Notes: generated by a model from the sequence alone, not told the origin. DNA of 64,000 nt from Agrocybe praecox (GCA_964017145.1 OZ024845.1:806001-870000), one strand, 5' to 3'; shown: positions 35,841 through 49,394, counted from the stretch's first letter. Numbers and translations: made by a program.

Positions 35841-38800
35841 TCAGAGCTCGTCCCGTGTTGGGGTATCGTCCTGCGTGTACTCTTGGTTTGCCTCTTGTTG
35901 AACCACATGAGTGCCTTCTGTTTCCTGATCAGAACTGCTGTCGGCAGGCGCAGTGGTTTCGCCATTTCCAGCCAACACACTCGCATCCGCAGTAGCCATC
36001 CTAGAATGTATTTTGCCTTCTGCTGCCAACTCCCTCGTGAAACGAGCAATTTCCTTGTCATATTCATCCCATTCGGGTATTTGACGTGCTCGAGCTAGCT
36101 TAGGCTCTTTCTAGAAGTCGCGGAGGATTGAATAAGACGAGAAGAGAGACATTAGAAGGAATCCAACGCACTGTCATAGGATTTTGGCACAAATCGATAG
36201 TCTTCGCTCGGTGCAGGCGATCTTTGCTACACCAAGTTTCGCACTAAATTGAGATGTATAAGCACAAAAAGCCGCGAATTATACACGATCGAGAACTAAC
36301 CCATAGCCAGTCTTCCGGCAAAGAATACTGTAAATGGGTCAGAAACAATGCAAACCTTCACTAAACGCTAACAAACGTACAATTGGAACCTGTTGTTGCA
36401 AATTATTGGGCAAGTCTATCGAACGAAATTTAATGACCCATAAGATGGAGAGCAAGCAGCAAGGAAGAATAATTCAGTTACCTTGATCAAGGTTGGCCAG
36501 GGAGTTGGGGTCTGCAGAGAGTTGATGATACGAGCCACGTAGGATATCCTGCAATAAAGGTCAGGGCACAGAAGTTACAATAAAAAGAATAGACTGACAC
36601 CGGCAGCGAGCTAGCATGACGTCGATGGACAATTTATGTCAGTGGTTAAATGAAATCAAGGTCCAGGAAAATCGGCGCACCTGTCTGAAGCGTACCAGGT
36701 CGATCACGTACAAGGCACTACATTGATATCTCTTTAATTCCGAGACTAACTGCGTGAGGCACATTGAAAAACTGACCTGATATGGTAAGGCCTGCCTTCC
36801 AGAAATTGCTTCCAATAACCAGTCTTCCAGAACCTGAACCCTTCCATCTCGGTGTTATCGTCACCCATTGGTGTATAACCGTAAGGTGCTCCTTGCAGGT
36901 CAAGGTCCACGAGCTCTTTCAAATCAGCACGAACAATCTGGTCTGCGTCCACGAATATAACTTTTTTCAAATCCATAGGGAAAAGGACGTCCAAAAAGAG
37001 AATCTTGTAAGCCCAGATGATACGCTGCTTCTCTTTCTGTGCACGAAGCCATGATGGCCACTTATACGTAACAAGCTCGTACTGGAAGTTGTATTTCTCA
37101 GCCATATGTGGGATGAATTCCTATTGAAAGGACATCAGGAAGCTGTTGTTGAGCAGCGAATAATCCACAACGTACCAGGAAAGAAGGCGACAAGAAGTTT
37201 TCGATGAACCAGAATTTGACAGTGCTGTTTGTATTTCGGAGAACGCTCAGGATCATGATACCGACGAATCGCTTATGAAAATGATAGTCCTCAATATCCA
37301 TATCACACATAATAAACAGAACATTGTATACCTCGTACAGCAGACCAGATGCAACTGTAAAGATATTGATGTCTGCCTGTGGCTTCACGGAAATAACATC
37401 GGTCGAAATTTCTTTCTTTGGGCCCTTGAAGATAGACATCACGCTAGAAGATGCTGTCATGAGTCAAGCGATTAACAGTGAGGATCAAGACAAACCGGGC
37501 TGAAAGATCGTCCAAGACACCTTTTGAAGGATTTTCTTCGCGTTCTTCTTCCAACACATCAGCTTCCTCCATGCCAGGCTTTCTTGCTAGTCGAGGATAC
37601 AATGTAAGACCCTCGAAGCTGGTAACGGTAATTTCAGCCCCCGCCTCTGCAAGAGATGGACTATCCCATCCCTCGTTTCCTGCGCTTTCAAGATCGTATA
37701 TCTTCCTTCCTCTGCCTTTGCGGATTTCCAATTGGAACACTCCAGGCTTAGCCTTGAATTGGAAATATCCTAGATTGGCGACGACTTGGGTATCATCAAC
37801 AGGGGTGCCAGCACCCTCCACCAGCTGAAGCTGAACACCACGAGGGACATTATTGGATTGCTCTCGTGCATGACCCTCAATAACGATATAGTCGAGATCG
37901 AACACAGCTTCAACTGAGGCATCCCCAGGGAACAATTTTCCGAGCTGGATGTTATCCAAGTCATACAAAGCTTCACGAGGGCGCACAAGCCAGGCTGTCG
38001 GCACGTCCATCGCAAGTGTATAGATGGGATCGATTGGTAGGTCTTCAAACACGGCTTCCGATGCAAGCTCATTTCTGATGATTGGCGTTAGCGGACTGGA
38101 TTAACACGTAAAGAGGAATTTAAACCAACCCATCCTTGTCAAACGCCAACGTAGAGACTAGGTCATATCGATAGAAGCGTTTTAAAGGCATCTAAGTCCA
38201 AGACTCAGTGGGAGTTAGACTAGCACACACATAGAATTACTCACCTGCAGGTACCGGTTTGGATTAAGATGTACTGTTACAAAAAGATCGGGAAGCCTAG
38301 ATAACCACTGGTAGCATCATGAGTCAGAGAAAAAAATGATGAACCAGACAAGTTACCTTCAACAGGCTGGACCATTTCTGTGCGGTGTCGCTTAAAGGAT
38401 CGACGAGGACTGCAACATGATACAAGGCTGTTGTATTATCTCCAAATTGGAATGATCTTCAGCCACACGTCAGCATCGGGTGCGCAGCTTGCAAGTAAGA
38501 TAGAAAGAATTTACGTATGTTCAGAACTCAATAGTTCATACCCACGTTGCCTGGGTCGAGGAGGAGCATCAAATAAACCGCTCTCGCTTGGGTCGGGTCT
38601 TTGTGTTGCCGCCACAATCGAAGAAACCATGGACGCAACATCGGCGGCCAAGTATCTTGCAAAAGCAAAGCAAACTTATTCAACTCCTGAATACCGGATC
38701 AAGTGAAAGGAACTTACTTATCAGCCATGAGTAATGGTGCTACTTCCTGTAATGCTGTTACAACAGGTTCAATGCGCTTGCGGAATTCAAAATCTTCCAA

Positions 38801-41800
38801 GGCTTGGAAATCTGGAGTGCGGAAGGCATCCGAGGGAATGGGTCCAACGACCTACATACTAGTTTCAGTATAAGTTTGGACTTGTAATGGCCTACTCACT
38901 CTTCCATTGACAACCAAAGCTGACTGTCCGGGGGAAATATTCAATTGTCTTGCAACCAGACGACAGCTCTTGCTGTAATCCTCGTAGATCTCTGGCGCGA
39001 TGGCACTCAATGCTACACCGTCAGTCAGTTCAGTAAATTTGTCTCCGGAAGCTTCAGATGCTATAATCCCGAGAGCGGAAAGGAAAGACTGCGGAGAAGA
39101 TTTGGACAACAGTTCCCTTTCTTGAAGATATGCAAGCAACCAAGAGGCGAGAGGTCTCTCCTTACTGGCGGCGTTCTTAATGGAGGCTGGATTATGAATG
39201 AATCCTACCCTCGTTTTCGATTCGGGTGTCTAAAAACCATCAATTAAAGCCACGATGCTTGAAAGTAATAAATGCGTACCAGAGACTGTACTGCTTCCTC
39301 AACCAGTTTCAGGCTATCAACGTCGTCGAAGTCCGCGACAACGTATAGACTCTCATAAATTGATTCGAAGCCATCTGAAGCAATATTTCAGTATGGGGGA
39401 ATATTGAGAACCAAGCATTACAACACTTACCAGGATACAGATATGTCGTTGTGGACTGACGAAAATTAGCCTTCGCAAAGACGTCGGGTAGGTTCACAAT
39501 TTGTATGCCTTTAGATCCCGTTGATGGATAAATATAGTTGTTACGCCGTTTGCTCGTCGTCGGTAAGTCATAAAAGTAATTCGACATTGACTCGGGGGCA
39601 CTCTGGTCAGAGAGTGTACCTTCGTATACCTATAGGTGGCACATGTGAGTGGGTTAAGTATGAGTAGTGTTTGAACGTAGACAGACCTTTTCTTGCAAGT
39701 AATTAACCTGGAGACTGAGCTCAGCCTGGAGGTGTTTCAAGAAATCCTTGAGAAAAATTTGTCTTGAGCACGTCGTTGAATTAAGTGCTTCGTCCATCAT
39801 ACCTCGTTCACGTCAAAGTGTTTTCCGTTGAAAAAAGCGTGACCCATGTTCGATGAGGCTAGAGTGGTAGCAAGACGTTCGGAGTATAAAGAGACCTTAT
39901 CTAGAGGGGCATCATCAGTTTTGCCTTCATAAATGTCATCTAGTGTTGGGATGACAGCTTCTGGTTTCTCTTCGCGTTCTAATTCAGTGAGTTGGTCGTA
40001 GGCCTGTTGCACGGTTGCCCAATCGACTTTGGGAGTTTGGAAGCGACTGGGAATCTGGAATTGAGATATCTGTCGTTCTTGCGTTTAATCTTCAGGTCGG
40101 ATAAGATACAAAAGCGCACCTACATTCTTTAAAAATTCTAAAGTTTTCTTTCGGCCGTAATTTTTGATAAGATGGTAGAAAAGGTTAGCCATTTTCTTTC
40201 CTTTGATAAAATGTTAGGTCGAGAAATGAGAATGTATGAATGATAGTGACAAACCATCCTCGGTTTCCGCTGTGGGTACCAATCCAAACCTCAAAGGAAT
40301 GTCACGACCCAATATATTACTAACTGGTCCCGCCATAAAGTTCAGGCTAATAGTTTGGGATAAATCAAGGACAAGGACGACGTTGAAAAGATTGTATTTA
40401 ATCATTGGCAAGGCTCCAGGGAACATTGGGCGTAAAAGCTGAATTGAAGGCACTGTCAAGCTGGGCAAAAGTAGCAGTATTGGGAATACGCACCATATAG
40501 AGGGAAGGACTCCACCTCACGTAACTAAGAAATGTGATCAGGAGGAATATGCTGCTAATATTACGTTCGCACATACCGACTGTCCTTTTCCATGTCGTTC
40601 CACCACACAATCACGTCACCTCCTTCCAGCCTATCGCTGGCGTCAAATAACGCGTCCAAAACATTTCCGTCCTTGTGAGTTGCAGAAATGGCAGCATGAG
40701 TGATCAGTCTGAAGGCTTCGGGTCTTTTCAGGCCTTGGGCTGTCAGAAACTGCATTGCGGCCTTCTCCTTTTTCAGAAGCTTCAATAGACCGAATGGGTG
40801 GACATCCTTGGCGTCGATTTGTACGCCATTTAACCAGAACAAGTTAGCACCATGCTGAATCTTGGGCAAATTTTCGAGAAGCTCTTGTGTGATGTTTTCA
40901 TTCGTTGTGACCCGACGAGTCAGCGATGTCGCATATTTAGGGAAATCTTGGGAAAGGTGGATAAGCGTGTCGAGTGGATCCGCCGAGTCCTTGATGATTT
41001 GAATGGCCTTGCCCCCGAGTACTATTTCGTCGGTGGTTATTCAAGTGAAATTTCAGACAAGCAAAACCCCTTACTTTCTAGTTCCTCCGTTGCCAGTGGG
41101 ACATCAGGCCCTGGTGTTGTGGCATTCTCAGGGTACGCGAGAATCAGGGGGTGGATTGGATCCACGTGCAGTGTCGTCTCTTCGTCAGTAGTAGATTGAT
41201 GGGCACCTGTCCAGATTTTTAAGCCTTGCAAAGCCGTCACCATATAGCAAATGACATACCTTCTGCATTAGCATGTCGATCATCAACAGCCAGATAGTCT
41301 GTTTTCTTCAAATCCAAAGCCACGCCGTAGCCAGAAAGGTGATTTCTTTGTTTGGAGCTAACCAAAGGTGGTACGTGTCGGAAAACATATTCGACGTGCG
41401 GGTTTGGTTTATTCGTCACTTTCAACAAGTACGTATGTAGTTCACGGAAATTGTCAGAGAATAGAGACGCATAGAATATAGCTCTTCTAGCGGGTCGTTC
41501 TAGCAGGGCATCGGGGGGAGGGAATATATGGTCGAACGTAAGAATCTTCGGCGTGAGTTGTGGACTGAATTCGATGAGCTTGGTCCAAATTCAAACAAAA
41601 AGCGACACACCTTTGCGTCTTAGAAGAATCAATGGCCTCTACGCCTGCCAAGTGGGCCAATCTCTCTACGTCACAGACTACCTCCCCATACCAATCTACC
41701 CAGGACCCGCACGCAGTTCCTCGACTCTGATTGTGGTTGTCTGCGTAATAATTGTAGAATGCCTCTAACTTTGGGGTTGCAGCATGCAAGGCGAGATTCA

Positions 41801-42160
41801 TTTCAATGATACCGAGAGAATCTGGATCCCGAATGATACCATTGTCGATGGCGAGCTGGATAGCAGCTTTGTAAAGCGCTTCCGGTTTCTTCGAACGCGG
41901 AGAAGGAAACTCGGTGGGGTCCGTGAGGAGGTCAACGAAATTAAAGAAAGCATCAGGATTTTCCAATGAGACTGTTTCTCTGAGATGCTGTCAATATTAA
42001 CTTTTCGTTAAGAGCGCGCTTGGACTTACAGAATTTCTGCGAGAAATAGAGGCGCGGGCCATGACGACCGCAGAGTCACCTTTACTGGTGGACTCGATGC
42101 AGTTCCAGCGACTTGAAGAGCGGACAACGCTGCCCCAAGCAACATGAGAGCTACTTTCAT
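35841..42160 (-). CDS. UGGT: UDP-glucose:glycoprotein glucosyltransferase (ER folding sensor)
   Basis: Re-glucosylates N-glycans on misfolded glycoproteins in the ER lumen so that they rebind calnexin. The gene is on the minus strand with many short introns; length is roughly that of the family (about 1,550-1,650 residues; I did not resolve every junction). The start at 42160 gives [14 protein letters not shown], a clear signal peptide; an inner ATG at 42145 would spoil it. The N-terminal thioredoxin-like sensor domains cover about 42000-38700, and a beta-sandwich segment ([14 protein letters not shown]) lies near 37770. The GT24 catalytic domain follows: [12 protein letters not shown], then [20 protein letters not shown] (DxD, 36938-36952) and a segment ending [11 protein letters not shown] (around 36700). 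The C-terminus reads TRDEL, an HDEL-like ER retention signal, just before the stop at 35841. It stands alone between non-related neighbours. Confidence 0.95.
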
Positions 42161-42969
42161 ATCTGCCTTCTAAGTAGTGTGGAGGCCTGGCATATATGTG
42201 GACGTGGTGGTTAAAAAGGTTTAAAATAAATAGGACCTCTGACGTTCTCGACACGTCAACGAGCAAAGTTATCAGATAAGATAAATGACCCCCATCAGTA
42301 ACCCTAACCCCCTCTCACTTGTCCTTGTTGTACGTACTATGACCACAACTTAGTAGCGGAAAGTCTTGAACTTACCATCTCATCAACATTTCAGTAAGCC
42401 AGACTTTGTGAATTGGTTCACATGTGTTGTCGAAAAGGCCAAAGATTAAGCAGTAGCATGGAGCATGTAAATAGATGGTATTTCAAGTCGTACAATCCAG
42501 TCGGAGATGCTGTGCGGTAAAGTTTACTGACGAATGAGGTCTTCCTTGAGGTAATTGACCAGAGTTTTGACAATTTTTGTCTCGATAGTGTCTAGGTAGC
42601 AAGTATTTAAGGCTTTTCCAAGGGTACCGTACTGTACTATTACAACCAAGTGTTCATGGGTTGTGACACGTGATGCTAAGTGTTCACTGGACAATTGTTC
42701 ATTCTAGTCATGTGATTGATAAATCCGGTAATAACCACCAAAAAAATCAAGTATTCGTGACTTTTTTCTGCAAAAATTACTATATCGGGACAGTATCTAC
42801 CCATGTAAATTGAATGTGAGACGTGACAAATGTCATAAGTGTTCAGTTCATAGGTCCCTGTGATGCGTGACGTGAACAATCAGTTGTAATAGTACAGTAA
42901 TGCATGGGGCCACAAGACTTAAAGTTAGTGAATGAATGGATCATCAGCTGCTTGAAGTCAAGTTGTTGG
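42161..42969. other. Upstream flank of the glucosyltransferase gene
   Basis: Probably contains the promoter of the minus-strand gene. No coding region is supported; a 67-codon minus frame at 42676-42879 has no recognisable features. Confidence 0.45.
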
Positions 42970-43584
42970 TAGTGTTGTACAGGCTCGGCTTGGCCTGAAA
43001 GCCTCGGCTTAAGCTCGGCTTTGAAGGGCTCGGGCTTATAAAAATCTGTACCCGGGCCCTGAGCTTTTTGTAGGGCCGGCTCAGGCTCGGCTTCGGCCTG
43101 GGCCGTGGCCTATTACCATAAATGGAATTTTGATCATATAGTCTTACTTTTTATGACTTCATGTCTCTCCATTGTTAATAAATAATACATTGTATCCTTA
43201 GAAGTAATTCCCGAAAGTTTAAACAAGTCTTCTACATGATAGAGCACATAAAAATGATAAACCGCAGTGCGGCGATGCTTATCTAATCTGTCCATCACGA
43301 TGAACGACCAAGAATGGAAGGCTTATGTCATATATTTCTGATGGTGTACAATCGAAATTATGAAGAAATAATAAAACAAGATAATTCTGTGGGTAAAACA
43401 CAAAGATCTGTTGCCAAATATGAATGTAAATTACTTTCACTGAGGCTGCGGCCTGAGGCTCGGCTCAAGGCTTACAAATTCTAAGCCGAGGCCGTGGGCT
43501 TTGTTGAGCTTACCATAAAAGCTTGGCTCGGCTCGGCTTCTCAGGGCTGGCTTGGGAGCCTGAGGCCGAGCCTGTGCAACACTA
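42970..43584. mobile_element. hAT-type MITE (615 bp) with intact 8-bp target duplication
   Basis: The element starts TAGTGTTGTACAGGCTCGGC and ends with the inverted counterpart GCCTGTGCAACACTA (one mismatch over the first 20 bases). It is flanked on both sides by the identical 8-mer GTTGTTGG (42962-42969 and 43585-43592), the size expected of hAT elements, and the TAGTG terminus fits as well. Both ends are GC-rich arrays of GGCTCGG words and the core is AT-rich. No transposase frame is present. Confidence 0.9.
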
Positions 43585-43592
43585 GTTGTTGG

Positions 43593-44885
43593 AGGGATTG
43601 TAGAGGCGGAAACATTCTCAGACGGCCACTGGTCAATAGTTCCAATTCCCTGAGAGATAATGCATTGCATTGCTATTCCTTATTCATCGTCCATCCAACG
43701 TCCATCAATAGATAGCAAGTTGAACGCCAAAGGCTTCCTAGGCGGTGGATAATAGATACAATATACTTGGGCGTTAGCCACGCGCCGCCATATCTTATCT
43801 TATCTATTTCGGCCTGTGCTCGCTTAATATATAATTAGATAATAGTAATTACCAGTACATATAATGACCGGTAGTAATATTTCTAATGACATCTTTACTT
43901 TTTGCCGACTCCCATGTGATCCTTGAAGATCCTGAGAGTCGTACTCTACCCTTGCCGGCTGAGCACCCAGACATCTGCTCTCCCACTCGGGGTGACAGAG
44001 TCTCTAGCTGAAGAGTCACAACAGCCTGACCGTGACGTCCCAACGAACGTCACGCTCACAACCCCCTACTCTCGACTCCTCACATTGTGCACCTCCATGC
44101 TACGAAGTTCCGAACCACACAGCATCACAATGGTGGGGGCACTGCGGACTTCAATCCCAGCATTGAAGGTGCTCTTTTCTCGCAACGAAAAATGGGACGA
44201 CTGACCGACAAATGATTTAACGGACCAAGGTTAAGGAACGAGGGGAATCGGTTGACAGCGCTTTCGAGTTGCGTCAACTGTGCCTATCCGAGCATATGAA
44301 ATGTAGCCGGTTGCGCCTTTGGGCTGCACTGTCTTAGTTTCATATTCTCTTGGACCCTTTTCCAGGCCTTGGAATTCTGGGAGTGATTCTGAACAAGCCA
44401 CAGTGGAAAGTGCCTTCGGGCAGCATCCGCTTAAACTCATTCGAAATTCGAAGATATAAGGTCTGCTGCGCCTATGGTAACACAGGCTGAAAATCTTCGA
44501 ACTGTCAAAAGATATAAGGTCTGCTGTGCCCATGGCAGCGTAGGCCGAAAATCTTTTAAACCCTCAAATCCCTCTCGAAAACTCACGTCGAAGGAACTCA
44601 TGAAACCCCCCTGCTATTTCAATTCACTTCCTATTTCTATTCGTATAACATGTATACCCCATTCCTCCTACCGATGTGCTTTGCTGGACGATCTGATCGT
44701 AGGAAAATTATTATTATTTAAACTCATCTATTCAGTCTACTGCTTGCTCTAACGACTTGGCGATATCTCTCAGGGTTATGGAAATTTTCTAAGGGACTTA
44801 TCACGTACAAAAACCTCCCTACACACACACACATTCTTGCTTCGCTCTCATCGTTTCAACCCTCCTATATTCCCCCCCGGGCGTA
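43593..44885. other. Intergenic stretch without supported gene
   Basis: Open frames are short and motif-free. A tandem pair of 45-base segments lies at 44453-44555. Confidence 0.45.
44453..44555. repeat. Two-copy tandem repeat
   Basis: Segments 44453-44497 and 44511-44555 share GATATAAGGTCTGCTG and later GCTGAAAATCTT/GCCGAAAATCTT, 58 bases apart, with about five differences. Confidence 0.7.
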
Positions 44886-45304
44886 TGGCATCCTCAAGGA
44901 ACTCCAATCGAGGTTCCACCAACGGAACCAATCCTAGTTGCGGAAGGAATACAGTTAATTCACGTTCGACCACCCCAGTGATGAGCGTGCCGTAGGTTTG
45001 AACACGAAATTCGACTAAGTCCGCGTTTGTGGCACAGCCACTTCCGGATTTGGAAGTGCACATCAAACAAATCAAAAATGTGCTCGATATATCGAGGCCG
45101 TGCGCACCTGATTCCCCTGCTGATATCTACATTTTTCGTATGTATTATAAACCCTTTTACATCTTTCCTCATCATTCTATGTTTTTATGCTTCAAAATCA
45201 CGGTCTTCGAGCCAACCCCAATCTACCATGTGTGGCATCATTACACGCTCGGAAAGTGCCGAAACTCCACCAACTTCGCATTTTTCAACGTTTCAATGTC
45301 TTGA
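44886..45304 (+). CDS. Hypothetical small protein (two possible exons)
   Basis: ATG at 44886 opens a Ser/Asn/Thr-rich stretch of about 34 codons. A short intron (donor GTGCCG near 44984, acceptor CTAAG near 45017) would join it in frame to 45018-45304, which reads VAQPLPDLEVHIKQIKNVLD and continues to a stop. The donor is weak, and I recognise no family or domain. Equally possible is non-coding DNA. Confidence 0.25.
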
Positions 45305-45749
45305 ACTTCAATTCCTGGCTTCCGCATGATTGTTAAAAATCTGTAAAAATACAATTTGTGTTCGTAACCATTTATTATATTTTCTTAGCCCATATTTTTG
45401 TTTTTCTTGGCTTCATTAATCTAGTTATGTTCGATTTTCTTTGTAGTAGTATAAATAGGCTTGCATATGTTGTAGATAGCAATATACTAAGTTGTATCAC
45501 TCGAAATCGATCTTGTTCTAGTCTTCTCTACATCATCTACAGTCCTAGGTCGCTAGGACTCTCGTTACACGTCGTTATCTCGCTCCAGAGTGGTTCGAAG
45601 TGTCTATCTACACTTACACTCTGCCATTTCGTTTCACACTGGTTTTGAAGCCAGGGAAGCACACTCGCATCATTCTACACTACATACATTGAGTACCTTT
45701 GGTATACTACCTTGGGATATTTTTGTTTGTTTGGTTTCGCACCTAGGGG

Positions 45750-45801
45750 ATGTCAGGGCAACACTATAATCAGTGTGACAAGGCCACCAACAAAGACAAA
45801 G

Positions 45802-45846
<45 letters not shown>

Positions 45847-46258
45847 CACTCAATGATTCTAAGAGATCACACCAATGATAGTGGAAATCCTAAGAGATTG
45901 AAGCTGGGGCTACAGCTACCTACAGGTACAGTATTTATACTCTACAGGTGTTCTAGAATGTCCCTACATTACATCATGAAACAAAAGGATGAGTAAGATA
46001 ATGACATCATATAGGGGTGATGAATAAGACAATGTCATTATAAAACAAGGGGAAGAATGATGTGGAGTGATTGAGGCAGTGCTCATGGGAAATAAAGATG
46101 ATAAGTATCTAATCAAAGATCTGAGTGATAATCAAAAAGATAATCAAGGAGATAATCAAAGATGTAAAAGAGATAAGATATCTACATAACTAAGAAAGGG
46201 AAAAATGCGAAATAAATATAGAAAAATAGGGGAAAATAGGGGAAACCCTGACAGAGGA
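45750..46258. mobile_element. Possible solo LTR
   Basis: Begins TGTCAGGGCAACAC and ends CCCTGACA, an inverted TGTCAGGG/CCCTGACA pair of the kind that bounds fungal LTRs, with similar 5-base flanks (GGGGA, GAGGA). It contains a GA microsatellite (45803-45840). A plus-strand frame (46205-46531) beginning inside it and running Ser/Arg-rich could be a gag start, but no gag motif is seen. No second copy of the LTR is in the window. Confidence 0.4.
45803..45846. repeat. GA microsatellite
   Basis: About 17 GA dinucleotides followed by GATA-interrupted copies. Confidence 0.9.
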
Positions 46259-46544
46259 CTCGATAGTGTATCACCGGGAGTGGAGTTACCTGCTCCCGTT
46301 GCCAGAAGAACCAACAACTCCAGACGAAGGGTCACCATAGAGGAAGGGCCTCCTGACCCTCAGATGGTTGGAGAAACTCTACCGTTAGAAGTGGGAGCTC
46401 CGGTTCTTGACCTTGCTAAATCGGTTGCTACTAGCGCCAGAAGCGAGGGAGCTGACGCTCCTAGCTCAACGAATGGATCCTCAGTAGGTGGAGACGAAAG
46501 CTTTCATTCTGCCTTATTGAGCAGCAAATAGCCCAGAGCGAGCG

Positions 46545-46856
46545 TGTTCAGTGACAGGTATGTCAACATGAACGTATACGCTACTAACTTGTACATTGTG
46601 TATGCTAACTACTATGCAGGGGAGGGACGAGCGACTTAATACTTACCCTGTAGAGGGTCGTGTTACTTAGGTTGTAGCTACTTAAGTGGGTTGTAAACCG
46701 CTTGATATTACAGAGCATTTAGCGTCACTCTTATATACACTTTGGCCTTGTGACTACATGACTACATTACTATGTTACTTCTATATAAGTAAAGTCCAAC
46801 TAATAATATACAGCACAGCCACGTTGCACGTGTGTGCGTGTCTTAGTCGTTCAACA
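46545..46856 (-). mobile_element. 3' LTR of a Ty1/copia retrotransposon
   Basis: On the minus strand a polypurine tract (GAGGGGGAG) is followed directly by TGTTGAACGACTAAG, the classic copia LTR start, with a TATATAAGAG box downstream. The outer end is not certain (about 46545); its partner LTR is absent. Confidence 0.6.
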
Positions 46857-46962
46857 CTCCCCCTCAAGTCATACCGGCTGATTATCTAATGGGTTATGCC
46901 AGTTGATGAACTCTTTGTCAAAAGGAATTCAGTTGTGTTGACTTGTTTCCTAAGGACGATGA

Positions 46963-47310
46963 TTAGTCATCACTCAAAGGATAAAACTTGAGGCCTAGGC
47001 CAGCGTGGTGTCGCAGGAAGGCATCCGGGCCGAGGTTCTTAGTAAACATGTCAGCAACATTTTTGTCGGTTGGGACGGCGAATATTTTCAGCTCGCCCGC
47101 CTCAATTTGTTGCCTTATGTAATGGTAGTGAATTTCCATGTGTTTGACACCTTTGTTTTGGGTCACGGGATTTTGAGAATTAAATATCACACCATACGAG
47201 TCACCGTAAACGGTGACATATTCGACAGGTTTACCAAGCTCTGTAAAGAGGGTTTGAAACCACGCACAATCTCTGGCGCAGTCTGAGAGTGCCATGTATT
47301 CGCTCATCAT
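46963..47310 (-). pseudogene. Ty1/copia Pol fragment: RNase H C-terminus
   Basis: 115 codons beginning within the RNase H domain (the EYMALSDC motif that follows the usual TTEAE), through VKHMEIHYHYIRQQI and DMFTKNLG, ending ten residues after LGLKF. This is the conserved end of copia Pol; the polypurine tract and LTR follow at lower coordinates. Everything upstream (protease, integrase, reverse transcriptase) is missing: the sequence breaks at about 47305, where the KDZ-element region begins. The element was therefore truncated or interrupted. Confidence 0.85.
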
Positions 47311-48229
47311 TCACCTGTATATGCTAATGCCATTAATGAAATATGGGCAGTTGTCTAACTGCCTTCATAAATGCCTGTGGGCAGTTGCCTATCTTCCCTT
47401 TTGGGAAGGTCCTTTTTTCGAGGTTTTTAGGTGCCGGGACAGGCATATATGGGTGGGAAATAGCTTAGGGAGGCGGGAATAGGTGTTTTAGATGCTGAGG
47501 AGCCATCTAGGGGGGCGGGAGCAGGGGCGGGGGGCTTGTAGAGAGGGCGGGCACTGGTAAACACGGCCAAACACACGGCCAAACGCACAAAATGGCCTCC
47601 CTGGGCGTTGGGATTGCTATTTTGATGGGTTTGGGGCCGTTTGGGGGTGGGAAAATTTGCCAATAAATTTAAATGCATTAATAAGGATTTATAGAACACT
47701 TTGCGCGCCTATTGGGAGGAGGGGTGGATGGCTTCAGATGTAGTTGGATAATGTTGAATTTATTAATAGATCTAAATTTAGCGTGAGCGCCCAGCTATTT
47801 TTGATATAGCGTGCTGTCCGGGTACTCGGAAAATATTCTCCGGTCAGGGCTCAGATTGGATTAGATTACAAATTGAACGTAAGACGGGTTCGCTACATTG
47901 GACCGAGCACGTCCTTTTTGGGAATTATTGCCATTTTAAGCATGTTTGTTGATTTTTTAAATTTCAACAAAAATAATATATTATTTATCTATATAAGTAG
48001 AGGCTACACACAGGTAATAATGAAAAAGACAGAAAAAAGAATAGAAAAAGATTGAAAAAAGAAAGTGAACAAAGGAAAAAAAAGGAGCAAATGGGACTAT
48101 GTCCCATGCTCATCACATAGCGCAGCTACACTGTACTGTATGGTACTGTTGAATGGGTACATACAGTGTACTGTATGATACTAGCTGAGTGGGCCCATTG
48201 GGCTCCTCCAGCAATGTATTACCATATTG

Positions 48230-49210
48230 AGCAGGTGCCTACGGGAGGCGGGGGTAGGTAGCGGGGGGATATCGTGCTGGGGTAGGGTGCCCGGGTGGGG
48301 TATCGGGTAGGGTAATAGGTTGGCGGGTCTGCAATATGCGCTTGGGTGGGGTATCAGGTAGGGTACTGGGTTGGGGGTCCACAGGATGCGCTCGGGGATA
48401 CTGGGCGGGGATCAGCAGGATGCGCTCGGGGGTACTGGTTTGGGATCCGGAGGATGCGCTCGGTTGGGTATGGGTGAGCAGTGGATATTCATGTATGCAG
48501 TTCGGGTAGGCTATTTGGTAGGGTATTCGGATGGGGTCTGCAGGGTACGATCGGGTGCCATATTGGAATAGCGGGTCTACAGGATCCGCTAGGGTTTGGG
48601 ATCGCAGATCCCGCTCATGTGGCAGTTGAGATTGATGGGGCTGCAGAATACGCCTGGGTTGGGTATTGGATTGGTAGGTCTGCTGGGTAGTGAATTGGTG
48701 AGTCTGCAGCTCCAGTGGGGTATTGGATTGGGATCCGCAGGATGCACCCAGGTGCCAAATTATTGGATTGGCAAATCGGCAGGATGTTCCCTGGCAGGTA
48801 TTGGATGGGCATTGGTATAGCGGGTGTGCGAGGGATTGGGAGGTCTAGAATGGGTCTCGGTGTGATAATGCAGTTGTCTATATAGTACCTGTCAGTAGAC
48901 GGAAAGGATCGAGTGAAAGCACCCACATTACAATCCAATAATCGGATATGAACTCCCGCTCGGATGCCAGCTGGCCATTAAGGATCCGCTCAAATCACTT
49001 GCATTAAAGTCCGATGATTGAATGAACTCCCGCTTGGATGCCAATAGAGATCTGCTAAATTCACACATTGAATTCCTAATTAGATGAATGCCCGCTCGGA
49101 TGCCAGCTAGCTATTAAGGATCCGCTTAAATCATCCACATTGAATTTCAGTGATTGCATACCGATTCCCGCTGTGATACCCGCTGCGCATGAACTGCCGC
49201 AACTATTTTT
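48230..49210. repeat. G-rich degenerate subterminal repeats of the KDZ element
   Basis: 48230-48850 is built of irregular GGGTANNGG and GCGGGTCTGCAGGATGCGCTCGG-like words. 48940-49200 repeats, about every 60-120 bases, the phrase CCCGCTCGGATGCCAGCT followed by ATTAAGGATCCGCT. Such subterminal repeats could bind the transposase. The open frames over it (e.g. minus 48615-48938 with recurring PIQYP) reflect the repeats. Confidence 0.6.
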
Positions 49211-49394
49211 AAATGTCCCACCATTTAGGTTCCGCCACTTAAATTCCTTTGCAACTGAAATTTGGAACTATTAAATATACAATACAGCCTTCATATCCTG
49301 CTCTCCAAATCGACGACGGCAGCCTGGCAACGAAGGGCAATATTTTGAAAAACTCTAACTGCATCTGCTCCATGTTTTATTTTTTGTCTCTCTA

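Noticed and set aside
48371..48938. Several ORFs with recurring PIQYP or GIGLV patterns
   Set aside because: They translate degenerate G-rich repeats in more than one frame and on both strands.
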